From: Streptomyces coeruleorubidus
GTDB taxonomy: Bacteria; Actinomycetota; Actinomycetes; Streptomycetales; Streptomycetaceae
DNA: 64,000 nt
Assembly: GCF_008705135.1 (NCBI RefSeq)
Contig: NZ_CP023694.1
Coordinates: 7,353,001 to 7,417,000 of the forward strand
Direction of reading: 5' to 3'
Shown: one piece after another, positions 34,139 through 43,730 of the stretch
Layout: every line of letters starts with the position of its first letter
Position numbering within the stretch: position 1 is the stretch's first letter
Notes under the pieces: generated by a model
Told to the model about the DNA's origin: nothing
Seen by the model: the letters and a program-made list of their open reading frames with translations, nothing else
Database searches by the model: none
Position numbers and translations under genes: made by a program

Positions 34139-35044
34139 TCAGCCGCTGAACCCGGCGATGTCCGAGATCGCCTCCGGGCCGACCCGGCAGCAGCCGCCGA
34201 TCAGGCGGGCGCCGGACTGCTGCCAGCCCTTCACCTGGTCGGCGGTGAAGGTGGAGCGGCCGGTCCAGGCGCGGGCGTCGGCGTCCCAGGTCTCGCCGCT
34301 GTTGGGGTAGACGACGACCGGCTTGCCGGTGACCCGGGCCGCGATCGCGGCGGCGGTGTCCGCGTCCTCGGGCGCGCAGCAGTTCACGCCGACCGCGATC
34401 ACCTCGTCCGCGTCGGCGGCCAGGGCGAAGGCCTCCTCCAGCGGCTGCCCGGCGCGCGTGCGGCCACCGGCGACGGAGTACGTCAGCCAGGCCGGCACTC
34501 CGAGCCCGCGCACCGCGCGCAGCAGTGCGGTGGCCTCGTCGGCGTCGGGGACCGTCTCCAGGGCGAGGACGTCGGGGCGGGCCGCGGCCAGCACCTCCAG
34601 GCGGGGGCGGTGGAAGCGCTCCAGTTCGTCGACCGTGAGGCCGTAGCGCCCCCGGTACTCGGAGCCGTCCGCGAGCATCGCCCCGTACGGGCCGGCCGAG
34701 GCCGCCACCCACAGGGGGCGGGAGACGTGTGCGAGCCGGGCCGCGTCACGCGCCAACTCGACGCTGAGAGCCATGAGTCCGGCCGCCTGATCGTGGTCGA
34801 TCCCGCGCTTGGCGAAGCCCTCGAACGTGGCCTGGTAGCTGGACGTGATCGCCACGTCCGCGCCCGCCCGGAAGTAGGCGAGGTGCGCCTCGGTGATCGC
34901 CTCCGGCTGCTGCGCGAGCAGCCGCGCCGACCACAGCTCGTCGCTCAGGTCGTGCCCGGCCGACTCGAGCTGGTTGGACATGCCGCCGTCGAGGACGACG
35001 GTCCCGGTGGCGAGGGCTTCGGCGAGGGTGAGGGTGCTGGTCAT
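34139..35044 (-). CDS. mmuM: Homocysteine S-methyltransferase
   Basis: 301 residues. The methyltransferase barrel begins VVLDGGMSNQLESAGHDL, and the zinc-binding cysteines are in VGVNCCAPED near residue 225 and IGGCCRVGP near residue 287. The length is normal for MmuM, which transfers a methyl group from S-methylmethionine to homocysteine to give methionine. It is divergent from an amino-acid permease, an arrangement seen for mmuP-mmuM pairs in other bacteria. Confidence 0.9.
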   Translation of the reverse strand: MTSTLTLAEALATGTVVLDGGMSNQLESAGHDLSDELWSARLLAQQPEAITEAHLAYFRAGADVAITSSYQATFEGFAKRGIDHDQAAGLMALSVELARDAARLAHVSRPLWVAASAGPYGAMLADGSEYRGRYGLTVDELERFHRPRLEVLAAARPDVLALETVPDADEATALLRAVRGLGVPAWLTYSVAGGRTRAGQPLEEAFALAADADEVIAVGVNCCAPEDADTAAAIAARVTGKPVVVYPNSGETWDADARAWTGRSTFTADQVKGWQQSGARLIGGCCRVGPEAISDIAGFSG

Positions 35045-35174
35045 AAGAACGACCGTAGTCGAGACCCGGCGGCGGACCCCAGCCGATTGTGTCCAGTCCA
35101 TGAACAGGTCGCCCAACATGTGGGACAGCGGGTTACGATCACGACCCTCCCCCCTCCGCTCGTCAGGAACCCCC

Positions 35175-36545
35175 ATGACCGTCCCCAGCCCCGCCGAGGC
35201 AGCCGAACCCGTCGAGCCGGCCCCGGCACCCCCTCCCCGCCGCACCTTCGGCCTCGCCGCCGCCACGGCCCTCGTCATGGGCAACATCATCGGCGGCGGC
35301 ATCTTCGCCCTCCCCGCCACCGTCGCCCCCTACGGCACGATCAGCCTGCTCGCCTTCGTCGTGCTCTCGGTCGGCGCGGTCGCCCTCGCCCTGCTCTTCG
35401 GCAGGCTGGCCCGGCGCAGCCCGGTCACCGGCGGGCTGTACGTCTACCCCCGGGACGCCTTCGGCGAGTTCGCCGGATTCCTGTCGGCCTGGTCGTACTG
35501 GACGATGTGCTGGGTCAGCATCGCCGCCCTGGCCGTCGCCGTCGTCGGCTACGTCGACGTCCTGATACCCCTGCACGGCAACCACGCCCTCCAGGCAGCC
35601 GTCGCCATGGCCGCTCTCTGGCTGCCCGCCGCGGCGAACTTCGCGGGCACGCGGTGGGTCGGCACGGTGCAGGTCGTCTCCACGGTCCTGAAGTTCGTAC
35701 CGTTGCTCCTGCTGGCGACCATCGGCCTGTTCTTCGTCGACACGGACAACTTCGGCCCGTTCAACGCCTCCGGCCAGAGCGTCTCCGGCGCGCTGGCCGC
35801 CTCCGCCGCGCTGCTGCTGTACAGCTTCCTCGGAGTGGAGTCGGCCGCGGTCAGCGCGGGCGAGGTCCGCGACCCCGGGCGCACGGTCGCCCGGGCGAGC
35901 GTCCTCGGCACGCTGGCCTCGGCCCTGGTCTACATCCTCGGCACGGTCGCCGTCTTCGGCCTCGTCCCGCACAGCCGGCTCGTCGACTCCGGCGCCCCGT
36001 TCGCCGACGCGGTGAACGCCCTCACCGGCAGCTCCTGGGGCGGCACCGCCATCGCCCTGGTCGCCGTCGTCTCGATCACCGGCTGCCTCAACGGCTGGAT
36101 CCTCATGGCCGCGCAGATGCCGTACGCCGCCGCCCGCGACGGTCTCTTCCCCGCACCCTTCGCCCGGGTCGGCAAGGGCGGCGTCCCCGGCTTCGGCGTC
36201 TGGGCCTGCGCGGTCCTCGGCACGCTCCTCATCGCCCTCAACTACACGGCGGGCCCGGACACCACCTTCCGCGTCCTCGTCCTGATCACCACGTTCACCG
36301 GCTGCGTGCCGTACCTGCTGTCGGCCGCCGCCCAGCTCTACTGGCTGGCCCGCGGCACCCGCGAACGCGTCCGCCCCGCGGGCCTGGTCCGCGACCTGAT
36401 CGTCGCCGTCCTCTCCTTCGGCTTCTCGTTCTGGCTGATCGCGGGCGCCGGGTACGCGGCCGTCTACCAGGGGGTGCTCTTCCTGTTCGCCGGGATTCCG
36501 GTGTACGTGTGGCTGCGGGGGCGGCGGGAGGCGGACACCCCCTAG
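35175..36545 (+). CDS. APC-family amino-acid permease, possibly S-methylmethionine uptake
   Basis: 456 residues, with AGGA a few bases before ATG 35175. About twelve transmembrane segments and the APC signature near the first helix (MGNIIGGGIFALPATVAPYG). The neighbouring divergent homocysteine methyltransferase makes S-methylmethionine a reasonable substrate, but closer arginine/ornithine-type antiporters share this fold, so this is inference from context. The end of the gene is followed by a short gap and a convergent lipoprotein gene. Confidence 0.82.
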   Translation: MTVPSPAEAAEPVEPAPAPPPRRTFGLAAATALVMGNIIGGGIFALPATVAPYGTISLLAFVVLSVGAVALALLFGRLARRSPVTGGLYVYPRDAFGEFAGFLSAWSYWTMCWVSIAALAVAVVGYVDVLIPLHGNHALQAAVAMAALWLPAAANFAGTRWVGTVQVVSTVLKFVPLLLLATIGLFFVDTDNFGPFNASGQSVSGALAASAALLLYSFLGVESAAVSAGEVRDPGRTVARASVLGTLASALVYILGTVAVFGLVPHSRLVDSGAPFADAVNALTGSSWGGTAIALVAVVSITGCLNGWILMAAQMPYAAARDGLFPAPFARVGKGGVPGFGVWACAVLGTLLIALNYTAGPDTTFRVLVLITTFTGCVPYLLSAAAQLYWLARGTRERVRPAGLVRDLIVAVLSFGFSFWLIAGAGYAAVYQGVLFLFAGIPVYVWLRGRREADTP

Positions 36546-36585
36546 GGCCACACCGCAACGTCGCCACCCCAGGAATGGACCACCG

Positions 36586-37248
36586 TTACGGTTGCTCTTC
36601 TGTCTTGACGGTGAACGGTCCGGTGGCGTGCGCTACACACGCGGTGACGTCCGTTGTCTCGCCCGCCGCCAGACCCGCCTCGCACAGCCGGCCGCCGTTC
36701 TCGCGCAGGTCGAGGTAGAAGCGCGTGGTCTTGCCGTCCTGCTTGAGGCCGTGAATGCGTTCGTCGATGTAACCGAGGCTGTTCAGGGTCTTCCGGACCT
36801 TGACGGGGGTGGGCTCCACGACCTTTTGCAGCGCCTCGATGATGCGCTGTTCGTGGTGGACGCTCGTGCACCAGTCGTGCCGGTCCAACTCGGCCGCAGG
36901 CCCTGTGAGGGGGCCGGGCTCGATCGGGTCAGTCGGGGGCGTTTCCCCAGGGGCAAGACTCCGCACCGGCTCCGGACCGGTCGACTTTCCGGGCGGCGCC
37001 GGCGGGACCCCGTCGGACGGGGGACACATCTGCGCGTACATCTCCAGCATCGCCGCGAACGCCTCCTGCTCGGGGGATGGCGCGGTGGGTCTCGCCTTGG
37101 AGGCGACGCTGCTGACCGGCCCACCCTGTGGGCCACTGCCCTTCACCTCACTTCCGCAGCCGGTGAGTGCCAGAGAGGCGAGAGCGGCAGCCGCGAGACC
37201 GCGCCGGTGATGGGCGAATGCGCTGATGGAGGCACGGATGTGTGTCAT
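36586..37248 (-). CDS. Putative lipoprotein of unknown function
   Basis: 220 residues with an N-terminal hydrophobic segment and lipobox LTGC ending at about Cys31. The next 90 residues are Pro/Ser/Gly-rich and probably a flexible linker. The C-terminal part (LQKVVEPTPVKVRKTLNSLG... TTRFYLDLRENGGRLCE) is a compact mixed alpha/beta region with four cysteines. No known family was recognised. It is likely anchored on the outer face of the membrane. Confidence 0.7.
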   Translation of the reverse strand: MTHIRASISAFAHHRRGLAAAALASLALTGCGSEVKGSGPQGGPVSSVASKARPTAPSPEQEAFAAMLEMYAQMCPPSDGVPPAPPGKSTGPEPVRSLAPGETPPTDPIEPGPLTGPAAELDRHDWCTSVHHEQRIIEALQKVVEPTPVKVRKTLNSLGYIDERIHGLKQDGKTTRFYLDLRENGGRLCEAGLAAGETTDVTACVAHATGPFTVKTEEQP

Positions 37249-37343
37249 ATGCAGAGTCTCCGGCCACCACCACTCGCTCCGCTTGAGTACGCGTACTCAG
37301 TGCCCCGGCTCCGTGCCCCCCAAGATCGTGTGTCAGACAGCTC

Positions 37344-37877
37344 TTAGTCCTCCCACAACAGGAACGAGCTGTCGTCACCGGGACGCCGGTAACCGTCCAG
37401 GTACCGACCGGTCTCCAGTGCGTCGGCGGTGTAGTGCAGCAGCGCGGGCAGGGAGACCCACATGGGATGGGAGGACAAGTGGTCGGCGCCCAGCTTGTCG
37501 TGCTCGTGGATGCGCTCCTGCGGCCGGGAGACGTCCAGGTGGAGCACACCGCCCGCGCCGTCGGAGGCGAAGGGGATCCACGACGGGGCGTAGGCGGGGG
37601 GAGACCCGTCACCCCAGACCTTCGTCTTGGACCGCCAGACGGTCACGACCTCGTCGGTGCTCAGGATCTCGTACAAGGGCGGCAGGCAGAAGTTGCCGCT
37701 GCCGTTGTGGCCCAGCAACAGGAGGGCGTGGTCGGGGTGGAGGCCCATGCCGAGCTGCTCCTCGGCCCGGGCGAGGTCCGCAGGGGTGGCCGCGGGAGCC
37801 AGCTCCCGGGCGCTTCCGCGTTCCTCGAGCCAGCGTTCCACGCGCTGCCACGACTCGCCGAGCGGAGCGGGCTCCAT
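37344..37877 (-). CDS. SMI1/KNR4-family protein
   Basis: 177 residues from ATG at 37877, with CAGGAGGA upstream. The central part (LARAEEQLGMGLHPDHALLLLGHNGSG, then LPPLYEILSTDEVV) matches the SMI1/KNR4 (SUKH) fold: an acidic N-terminal helix followed by the LP-x-D-x-x-L-L-L pattern. SUKH proteins are often immunity proteins for contact-dependent or secreted toxins, but solitary copies are common in Streptomyces and no toxin gene is visible beside it. It is divergent from a phosphotransferase gene. Confidence 0.82.
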   Translation of the reverse strand: MEPAPLGESWQRVERWLEERGSARELAPAATPADLARAEEQLGMGLHPDHALLLLGHNGSGNFCLPPLYEILSTDEVVTVWRSKTKVWGDGSPPAYAPSWIPFASDGAGGVLHLDVSRPQERIHEHDKLGADHLSSHPMWVSLPALLHYTADALETGRYLDGYRRPGDDSSFLLWED

Positions 37878-37923
37878 GTGTCCTCCTGCCGGTCCGGGAC
37901 GGACCTCACCGTAAGCTTGCGGG

Positions 37924-39042
37924 ATGCCTGAAGTCGCCGTGGCGGAAGCCGAGTTTCGCGAGATTTTCGATTCCGCAGCCTCCGGAAGGACCACCCTCGT
38001 ACCTCTCACGCACAACCCTTTGAACGGCGTCACCGCGGGCGTGTGGCGCGTCACGGGTGGCGGCCGGTCGGCCGTCCTGAAGGTGCTGACGCGGACGAAG
38101 GAGACGAGCGCCACGTGGGCCGCCTCCAACGACCCCCGGCACTGGAACTTCTGGCGCCGGGAGGCGTACGTCTACCAGTCCGGGCTCGCCCAGGTCTGGC
38201 AGCGGCACGGCATCCGCGCGCCCCGGCTGCTGGCCTGCGTCGAACGCCCCGACGGTGACCTGGCGTTGTGGCTGGAGGACGTGCCGGGCGAACCGGCGAC
38301 GGCCTGGCCGCTCGCCCGGCACGTCGAGCACGCGCACCGGCTCGGGGCCGCGCAGGGCGCGGTGGGCGCCGGGGAGGACCGACCGTGGCTGTCGCAGCGC
38401 TTCCTGCGCGACTACACGGCAGGCAAGACGACCGGCCGGCACTTGCTCGACGACGACGAGGCCTGGCGACACCCGCTGATCCGGGAGCACTTCCCGGCGG
38501 GCCTGCGCGAGGACATGGTCCGTCTCCGCCACGACCGCGAGTGGTTCCTCACGGTCATGGAGTCCCTGCCGCGAGCCTTCTGCCATCTCGACCAGTGGCC
38601 GGCCAACGTCCGCTCCGACGGCCGCGACAGTGTCCTGCTCGACTGGGCGTTCGCCGGGGACGGCGCGCTCGGTGAGGACCTCGGCAACTACCTCCCCGAC
38701 TCCGTCTTCGACCTGTTCCTCCCCGCCGCCGACCTCCCCGGCCTGGCCAAGGCGGCCTACGACGCGTACGTGCAGGGCCTGCGCGAGAGCGGCTGGCGCG
38801 GCGACGAACGGCTCGTACGGCTCGGCGTGTGCGCCTCCGCCGTGAAGTACGACTGGCTCACCGCACTGATGCTCGCCCGGGCGGACGACGAGCAGCCGGC
38901 CTACGGCGGCCAGGGCGCCGTCCCCGCCGGACTCCGCTACCGCGAACGCGGCCTGACCCTCGCCTTCCTCGCCGACTGGGCGGCCGAGGCCCGGCTGCTG
39001 GCTCCCCAGCTCGGCTTCCCGGAGGCGCCGAGCGGCCGCTGA
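37924..39042 (+). CDS. Aminoglycoside-phosphotransferase-family (kinase-like) protein
   Basis: 372 residues. The kinase-like core has the Brenner motif AFCHLDQWPANV (H-x-D-x4-N, near residue 221) and the metal-binding motif LLDWAFAGDG near 238. The N-lobe contains the Lys in SAVLKVLTRT near residue 53. The length is normal. Such proteins phosphorylate small molecules. The substrate here is unknown and there is no reason from the neighbourhood to call it a resistance gene. Confidence 0.8.
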   Translation: MPEVAVAEAEFREIFDSAASGRTTLVPLTHNPLNGVTAGVWRVTGGGRSAVLKVLTRTKETSATWAASNDPRHWNFWRREAYVYQSGLAQVWQRHGIRAPRLLACVERPDGDLALWLEDVPGEPATAWPLARHVEHAHRLGAAQGAVGAGEDRPWLSQRFLRDYTAGKTTGRHLLDDDEAWRHPLIREHFPAGLREDMVRLRHDREWFLTVMESLPRAFCHLDQWPANVRSDGRDSVLLDWAFAGDGALGEDLGNYLPDSVFDLFLPAADLPGLAKAAYDAYVQGLRESGWRGDERLVRLGVCASAVKYDWLTALMLARADDEQPAYGGQGAVPAGLRYRERGLTLAFLADWAAEARLLAPQLGFPEAPSGR

Positions 39043-39083
39043 CGGCGGATGTGCGAGGCTCACCGCCGGGAGAAGGGAAGAGC

Positions 39084-39911
39084 ATGGCCCGCGTCGTCGA
39101 GTTGTTGTACTACCCGGTCAAGGGATGCGCCGGGATCTCGGCGGCCCAGGCGCCGCTGACACCCGCCGGTCTGGCGCACGACCGCAGCTTCATGGTCGTC
39201 AGCGACGAAGGCGTGTACCGGACCCAGCGCCGGGATCCCCGCCTGGCCGTCATCCGGCCGGCCGTCACCGCCGACGGCGAACGCCTCACGCTCAGCGCGC
39301 CAGGGACCGAGGACCTGCACCTCCGGGTGGACACCACCGGCGCCCGGCAGAAAGTGGACCTGTTCGGGACCGCTTACCAGGGCATCGACCAAGGCGACAC
39401 GGCAGCCGACTGGCTCTCGGAGGTGCTGCGCGCCCGGAGCCGGCTGGTGCGCGTACCGCCGGAACACGACCGGGTGACCGACGGCATGACGCCGGGCACG
39501 TCCGGCTACGCCGACAGCTGCGCCCTGCACGTCGTCTCGCGCTCCACCCTCGAACTCCTCAACCGGAAACTGGGCGAACGCGGCGCGAGCCCGCTGCCCG
39601 TGAACCGCTTCCGCCCCAACATCGTGCTCGACGGCTGGGCCGAACCGCACGCCGAGGACCGCGCCCGCCGCATCCGCATCGGCGACACCGAACTGGGCTA
39701 CGCCAAGCTCGCCATCCGCTGCGCCGTCACCCTGGTCGAGCAGGAATCCGGGGCCAGGGCGGGCCCGGAACCGCTGCGCACCCTCGCCGGCTACCGGCGG
39801 GCGTCCGAGGGCGGCATCGCCTTCGGCGCGAAGTTCGCCGTGCTGCGGCCCGGCAGGGTGTCCGTCGGCGACGAAGCGGTCGTCACGGCGTGGGGCGAGT
39901 CCGAGCTGTGA
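39084..39911 (+). CDS. MOSC-domain protein with N-terminal beta-barrel domain
   Basis: 275 residues from ATG at 39084, with AGAAGGGAAG upstream. The N-terminal barrel (VVELLYYPVKGCAGISAAQA) and the MOSC domain (FRPNIVLDG near residue 175 and AIRCAVTLVEQESG near 212, with Cys as possible molybdenum-cofactor ligand) are in the usual order for YcbX-like or mARC-related proteins. It may act in sulfur or molybdenum-cofactor-linked reductions. It follows the phosphotransferase at a 41-base gap and could be co-transcribed. Confidence 0.87.
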   Translation: MARVVELLYYPVKGCAGISAAQAPLTPAGLAHDRSFMVVSDEGVYRTQRRDPRLAVIRPAVTADGERLTLSAPGTEDLHLRVDTTGARQKVDLFGTAYQGIDQGDTAADWLSEVLRARSRLVRVPPEHDRVTDGMTPGTSGYADSCALHVVSRSTLELLNRKLGERGASPLPVNRFRPNIVLDGWAEPHAEDRARRIRIGDTELGYAKLAIRCAVTLVEQESGARAGPEPLRTLAGYRRASEGGIAFGAKFAVLRPGRVSVGDEAVVTAWGESEL

Positions 39912-40076
39912 GCCGCAGCGAGCCGCCGCCCGTCGGTCAGCAGTTTCACCAGGTCATAGCACCATTCCAAGCCGCTCTGCTGCATCCGGGTGGATCCTCA
40001 CGCCGGCCGCAACCGGCTTCCCCTCACGCGAAGTCCCCCTCCACAAGACAACCCAAGCGTTGAGAGGAGCCTGTCC

Positions 40077-40334
40077 ATGGCCCACACCACCACCACGCCT
40101 GGCCGGCCGTCCTGGGCACACGACGACTTCCTGCTGCCGCCGCCCAACCCCGCCCAGCGCCTCAACCTCACCCTCCCCGCGCGGGATGTGCACCGCCTGG
40201 AACTCCACGCGGCACTGACCACTGCCGGCGTCGCCCCCATGCCCGGCGACCGCGAGGCCATCGACCACCTCAGCACCCTGCCCGACCATGTCCACACGGC
40301 ACTGCACCGCTGGCTCACCCACACGACCCAATAA
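40077..40334 (+). CDS. Small hypothetical protein
   Basis: 85 residues from ATG 40077 behind GAGAGGAGC. After a Thr-rich N terminus, the sequence WAHDDFLLPPPNPAQRLNLTL and a helical C terminus (REAIDHLSTLPDHVHTALHRW) make a compact soluble protein. The good ribosome-binding site, codon use and compositional balance favour a real gene, but no family was recognised. Confidence 0.5.
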   Translation: MAHTTTTPGRPSWAHDDFLLPPPNPAQRLNLTLPARDVHRLELHAALTTAGVAPMPGDREAIDHLSTLPDHVHTALHRWLTHTTQ

Positions 40335-40419
40335 TCAGCCCCACCAGGGACGCGGTCACCGACACACACCTGATGAAGATCCTCACCGTCTGACGACCTG
40401 AACGGGAACCGGCCTGCCC

Positions 40420-42582
40420 TCACTGCCGCGCGCGGGCCGCGTGCCGGCCGGCACGCCGGCTGCCCCGGCCGCGTCGCGCCGCCACCGGTACGGCGAGGCT
40501 GACGACGAGGGCCAGCCCGAGGGCGTACGGCCACCAGCCGAAGCCGACGTCCTCCGACCTTCCGGCGCTCCGGGGCGCCACGGCGCCGGACGCGGACGCC
40601 TCGGGCGCGGTCGGGGAGGGACTCGGGGCGGTCTTCGCCGTCAGGGCGACGTCGTTGCCGTCTCCCGCCCGGTAGTCGATGCGGTAGGTGGTGTCGCCGA
40701 GCTTCAGACGGGCGCCTTGCCGCAGCCCCTCGAACGTTCCCGAGATCCTGCCGTCGCCCCTGTGGTCGAGGACGGTGACCTCACGAGCCGGCCGGCCCCG
40801 GCCTCCGAGGGCCGAGACGTCGAGGTCCCCGGCCAGCCGTACCGTCCCCGTCACTTTCAGCGGCTTGCCGCGCAGGACCAGCGTGCCCTTGGAGCTCTGC
40901 GTGTAGGGGCCGTTCACGGTGAGGCCGGTCGTGACGGCGCCTTCGTTCGTCACCGCTCCCGCGACCGTGCCCTTGCCGGTGAGCGTGGTCGCGACGTGCA
41001 GACCCGCCGGGCCCGTGTCCAGCCGTGCCCCGGCCGCCGTGAGCCGTATGGCCCTGCTGCGAGTGAGCGTGGCGCCCCTTCGCAGGGCGAGCGTGCCCTT
41101 GGAGACGGTGGTCGTCCCGGTGTACGTGACGGCGGCACCCGTCAGTGTCGTCGTGGCGGCTCCCGACTGGGTGAGCGAGCCGCTGCCGCCGACGCGGGAG
41201 AGGGTGAGAGGCCGGTTCGTGTTGCGCAGGACGAGCGAGCCGTCGTTGACGACCTTGTAGTGGCCGCCCGCCGTGTACAGCCCGCCGTCCCCGCCCCGCT
41301 TTCCGCTGCCCAGCCGGAGCACTGCGCCCTTCTCGACCGTCGTCGAGCCGTCGTAGTACTGGACGGCCGCGAAGGTCACGTCGTTGCCGGGGGTTCCGGC
41401 GATGACGATGTCGCCGGCGCCGGGGGCCGCGAGGGTGTCGTGGAACACGCCGCCGCCGATGGGGGCGCCGAGCGTCACCGGGCCGTCGTAGTCGAAGGTG
41501 AGGCGGGAACGGGAGCGGGCGGCCAGGAGGTTGATGTAGACCGTCTCGGCGGTGCCCGGCATGAAGATCCTGTTCGTGGTGCCGTCGCCCCACTGGACGT
41601 TCGCGCCCTTGATGTTGGTGCCGCGCTTGTTGACGTTCTTGCGGGCCGGCGTCCAGTTCAGGGCCGGGTCGCTGAGCGACGGGTCCCTGTCGCCGCCCCG
41701 GTCCGACCAGCTGTACTGGCCGGTGAGGATCACCTTGCTGCCGGGCCGCGACTGGACGTTGATGTCGCTGCCGTACTCGCGCTGGTAGAAGTCCATGCCC
41801 ATCGTGACGGTCCGGCCGAGCGGCGTGTCGACGGTCCAGGTGCCCTGGTTGAGGACCTTGCGGACGTTCGGGAGCGAGGTCGCGTACTCCGGGCGGCCCG
41901 CGTTCAGCTGGGTACCGTTGTCGATCACCCCGGAGAAGGAGTGCGTGCCCGACACGTCCCAGGTGCCCCACAGGAACCTCGGCTGGGTGATCAGCCCGGA
42001 ACCGCTGATGGTGCCCAGGTTGTACGCGCTCGTCAGCGACAGCCGCAGGGTGCCGTCGACCCGGATGTTGTCCTGGTTGAGGCGGAACGCCGGGGTGTTG
42101 TACGGGAAGTGGCCGATCAGTCCCGTCGTACCGCCGTCGCCGTACTGGAGCGTCGCACCGCGCTCCACCGTGACCGCCGGCGGGTCCGGGTTGGCGACGG
42201 TGACGTACGGGTGGTTCCCGCCCAGCGTCCGCACCCGCTGCCGGGACTCGGGGAGCGTGAAGTCGCTGTCCTTGGTGAGGACCAGGGTCCCGCTGCCGCG
42301 CACCGTGAGCGTGCCCTCGCCGCGGAACACGCCGTCGTACGTCGTCGTCCCGGGCGGCACGGTGACGACCGTGTCACCGCCGAGCGTCACGTCCCGGTCG
42401 GCCAGCACGTCGGCGGTGACGTCCCGTGGACCGGCGGCCACCGCCGGGGGAGCGGCGAGCAGGGAGGCGACCGCCGCGAGGACACCGGCGGCCGCTGCTG
42501 TGGTGTGGGTGAGACTGCGCACGGGAGGGGAGACGCGGGGGGCGGGGGGCCGATAACAGAAAATCGACGGCTGCCGTTCCAC
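40420..42582 (-). CDS. Secreted autotransporter-like beta-strand-repeat protein with C-terminal membrane anchor
   Basis: 720 residues from GTG 42582, three bases after the stop of the upstream expansin-like gene. A second start, GTG 42522, would shorten the leader. A signal segment (TTAAAAGVLAAVASLLAA) ends near residue 50. The bulk is beta-helical, with at least one clear passenger-associated repeat (GSGSLTQSGAATTTLTGAA, then YTGTTTVSKGTLAL, around residues 478-510) and many GTxxL units. Residues about 680-705 form a transmembrane helix followed by an Arg-rich tail. No sortase motif. Probably displayed on the cell surface. The binding partner is not known. Confidence 0.7.
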   Translation of the reverse strand: MERQPSIFCYRPPAPRVSPPVRSLTHTTAAAAGVLAAVASLLAAPPAVAAGPRDVTADVLADRDVTLGGDTVVTVPPGTTTYDGVFRGEGTLTVRGSGTLVLTKDSDFTLPESRQRVRTLGGNHPYVTVANPDPPAVTVERGATLQYGDGGTTGLIGHFPYNTPAFRLNQDNIRVDGTLRLSLTSAYNLGTISGSGLITQPRFLWGTWDVSGTHSFSGVIDNGTQLNAGRPEYATSLPNVRKVLNQGTWTVDTPLGRTVTMGMDFYQREYGSDINVQSRPGSKVILTGQYSWSDRGGDRDPSLSDPALNWTPARKNVNKRGTNIKGANVQWGDGTTNRIFMPGTAETVYINLLAARSRSRLTFDYDGPVTLGAPIGGGVFHDTLAAPGAGDIVIAGTPGNDVTFAAVQYYDGSTTVEKGAVLRLGSGKRGGDGGLYTAGGHYKVVNDGSLVLRNTNRPLTLSRVGGSGSLTQSGAATTTLTGAAVTYTGTTTVSKGTLALRRGATLTRSRAIRLTAAGARLDTGPAGLHVATTLTGKGTVAGAVTNEGAVTTGLTVNGPYTQSSKGTLVLRGKPLKVTGTVRLAGDLDVSALGGRGRPAREVTVLDHRGDGRISGTFEGLRQGARLKLGDTTYRIDYRAGDGNDVALTAKTAPSPSPTAPEASASGAVAPRSAGRSEDVGFGWWPYALGLALVVSLAVPVAARRGRGSRRAGRHAARARQ

Positions 42583-42585
42583 CGC

Positions 42586-43551
42586 TCAGTGCCGGGCGAA
42601 CTGCACACGCGTCGGCTGTACGGCGTCCGGACGGATCGTGATGCCGTCGACGGTGAGCTGTTCGCCGTAGATGTCGGTGAGCCTCAGGGCGCCGCCGCAG
42701 CCCGTGCCGCCGGGGGAGAGGAAGTAGTTGTACTCGGTGCGGGTCAGCCGGCTCCATCCGCTGCCGGTCTTCACCTCCAGGCGGGCCAGCGGGTTGCGGT
42801 GGCCGAGTGCCTGGATGCCGCACCAGTGGCGGCTGGAGCCGGTCTTGTAGCGGATCGATACGGTGTCGGACGTGCTGGGGCTCAACAGGCTCCAGGTGAT
42901 CGGGATCCGGCCGGCGGAGAGGCCGGCGAGTTTGGCGAAGGCCTCTTTGCTGAGGTCGAGCTGGCCGGGGGCGCAGGGCAGCGGGCATTCGTTGGTGATC
43001 CGGACCGTGACCGAGGCGCCGTTCGCCGCGCGGACGAGGATGTGCGCACCGCACGCCTTGGACGTCTCGTAGTCGGTGTGGTTCATCGCCGCGACCATGA
43101 GGTCGGGGCTCGGGCCGTACAGGCAGGCGCCGTCGCCGTCCGCGGCGTCGTAGTGGGTGGCGACCCCCTTGTAGGTGGCCTGGGGCTGGATACGTCCCGC
43201 CAGTGGTGCCGTGCCGGACGCCGGCCGCGGTGAGGACCGCGGGGGGCCGGTGGGCGAGGGCCGCGCCGACGGGGTGGTCGCGGTCGGCGTCGGGGAGGCC
43301 TTGGACGGCTTCGGCTTCGGCTTCTGCTTCTGCTTCGGGCTCGGTTTGGCCTTCTGGGCCGGAGTCGCGGCCGGGGCACTCGACCGGTTGCCGGCGGCGG
43401 GCTCGGCAGCGGCTCGCACGGCGTTCGGCTCGCTGTCGGGGCGGAGGGCCATCACCAGCGACAGCAGAACTCCCACCGCCGCCACGGCGACGGCGAGGAC
43501 GAGGGCCGTGCGCCGCTCGCGGAGGGGACGGCGGCGGGAATGGGATGCCAC
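42586..43551 (-). CDS. Expansin-like (DPBB/EG45) cell-wall protein
   Basis: 321 residues from GTG 43551, with AAGGACG upstream; the longer frame is not supported. One N-terminal membrane anchor or signal (ALVLAVAVAAVGVLLSLVMAL) is followed by a Lys/Pro-rich linker and a Pro/Ser/Thr-rich spacer to about residue 115. Then comes a double-psi barrel (ATHYDAADGDGACLYG, MNHTDYETSKACGAHILV, VTVRITNECPLPCAPGQLDLS) and a C-terminal beta-sandwich of the expansin-module 2 type. Bacterial expansins loosen cellulose or pectin networks without cutting. It is coupled to the surface repeat protein. Confidence 0.82.
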   Translation of the reverse strand: MASHSRRRPLRERRTALVLAVAVAAVGVLLSLVMALRPDSEPNAVRAAAEPAAGNRSSAPAATPAQKAKPSPKQKQKPKPKPSKASPTPTATTPSARPSPTGPPRSSPRPASGTAPLAGRIQPQATYKGVATHYDAADGDGACLYGPSPDLMVAAMNHTDYETSKACGAHILVRAANGASVTVRITNECPLPCAPGQLDLSKEAFAKLAGLSAGRIPITWSLLSPSTSDTVSIRYKTGSSRHWCGIQALGHRNPLARLEVKTGSGWSRLTRTEYNYFLSPGGTGCGGALRLTDIYGEQLTVDGITIRPDAVQPTRVQFARH

Positions 43552-43730
43552 GGTTGCGTCCTTACGTGGTTCAGGGGAATGCGCGCTTTCGACCCACCAG
43601 TCGTCGCCGGGGCCGGAAAGGTTGCCCCTCTTCCCACACCCGGTTCTCTTCGTCCCGTCAGACCCGTTGACCTCCTCGTGGCGCACCCTTACCTTTTCGG
43701 CGTTCGTAATGACAGATGGTGTTCGAAATG

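Noticed and set aside
37344..37877. Toxin-immunity pair for the SUKH protein
   Set aside because: No polymorphic toxin, WXG or long repeat protein gene is adjacent.
37924..39042. Antibiotic resistance role for the phosphotransferase-like genes
   Set aside because: Only the general kinase-like fold is visible; nothing in the neighbourhood supports aminoglycoside modification.
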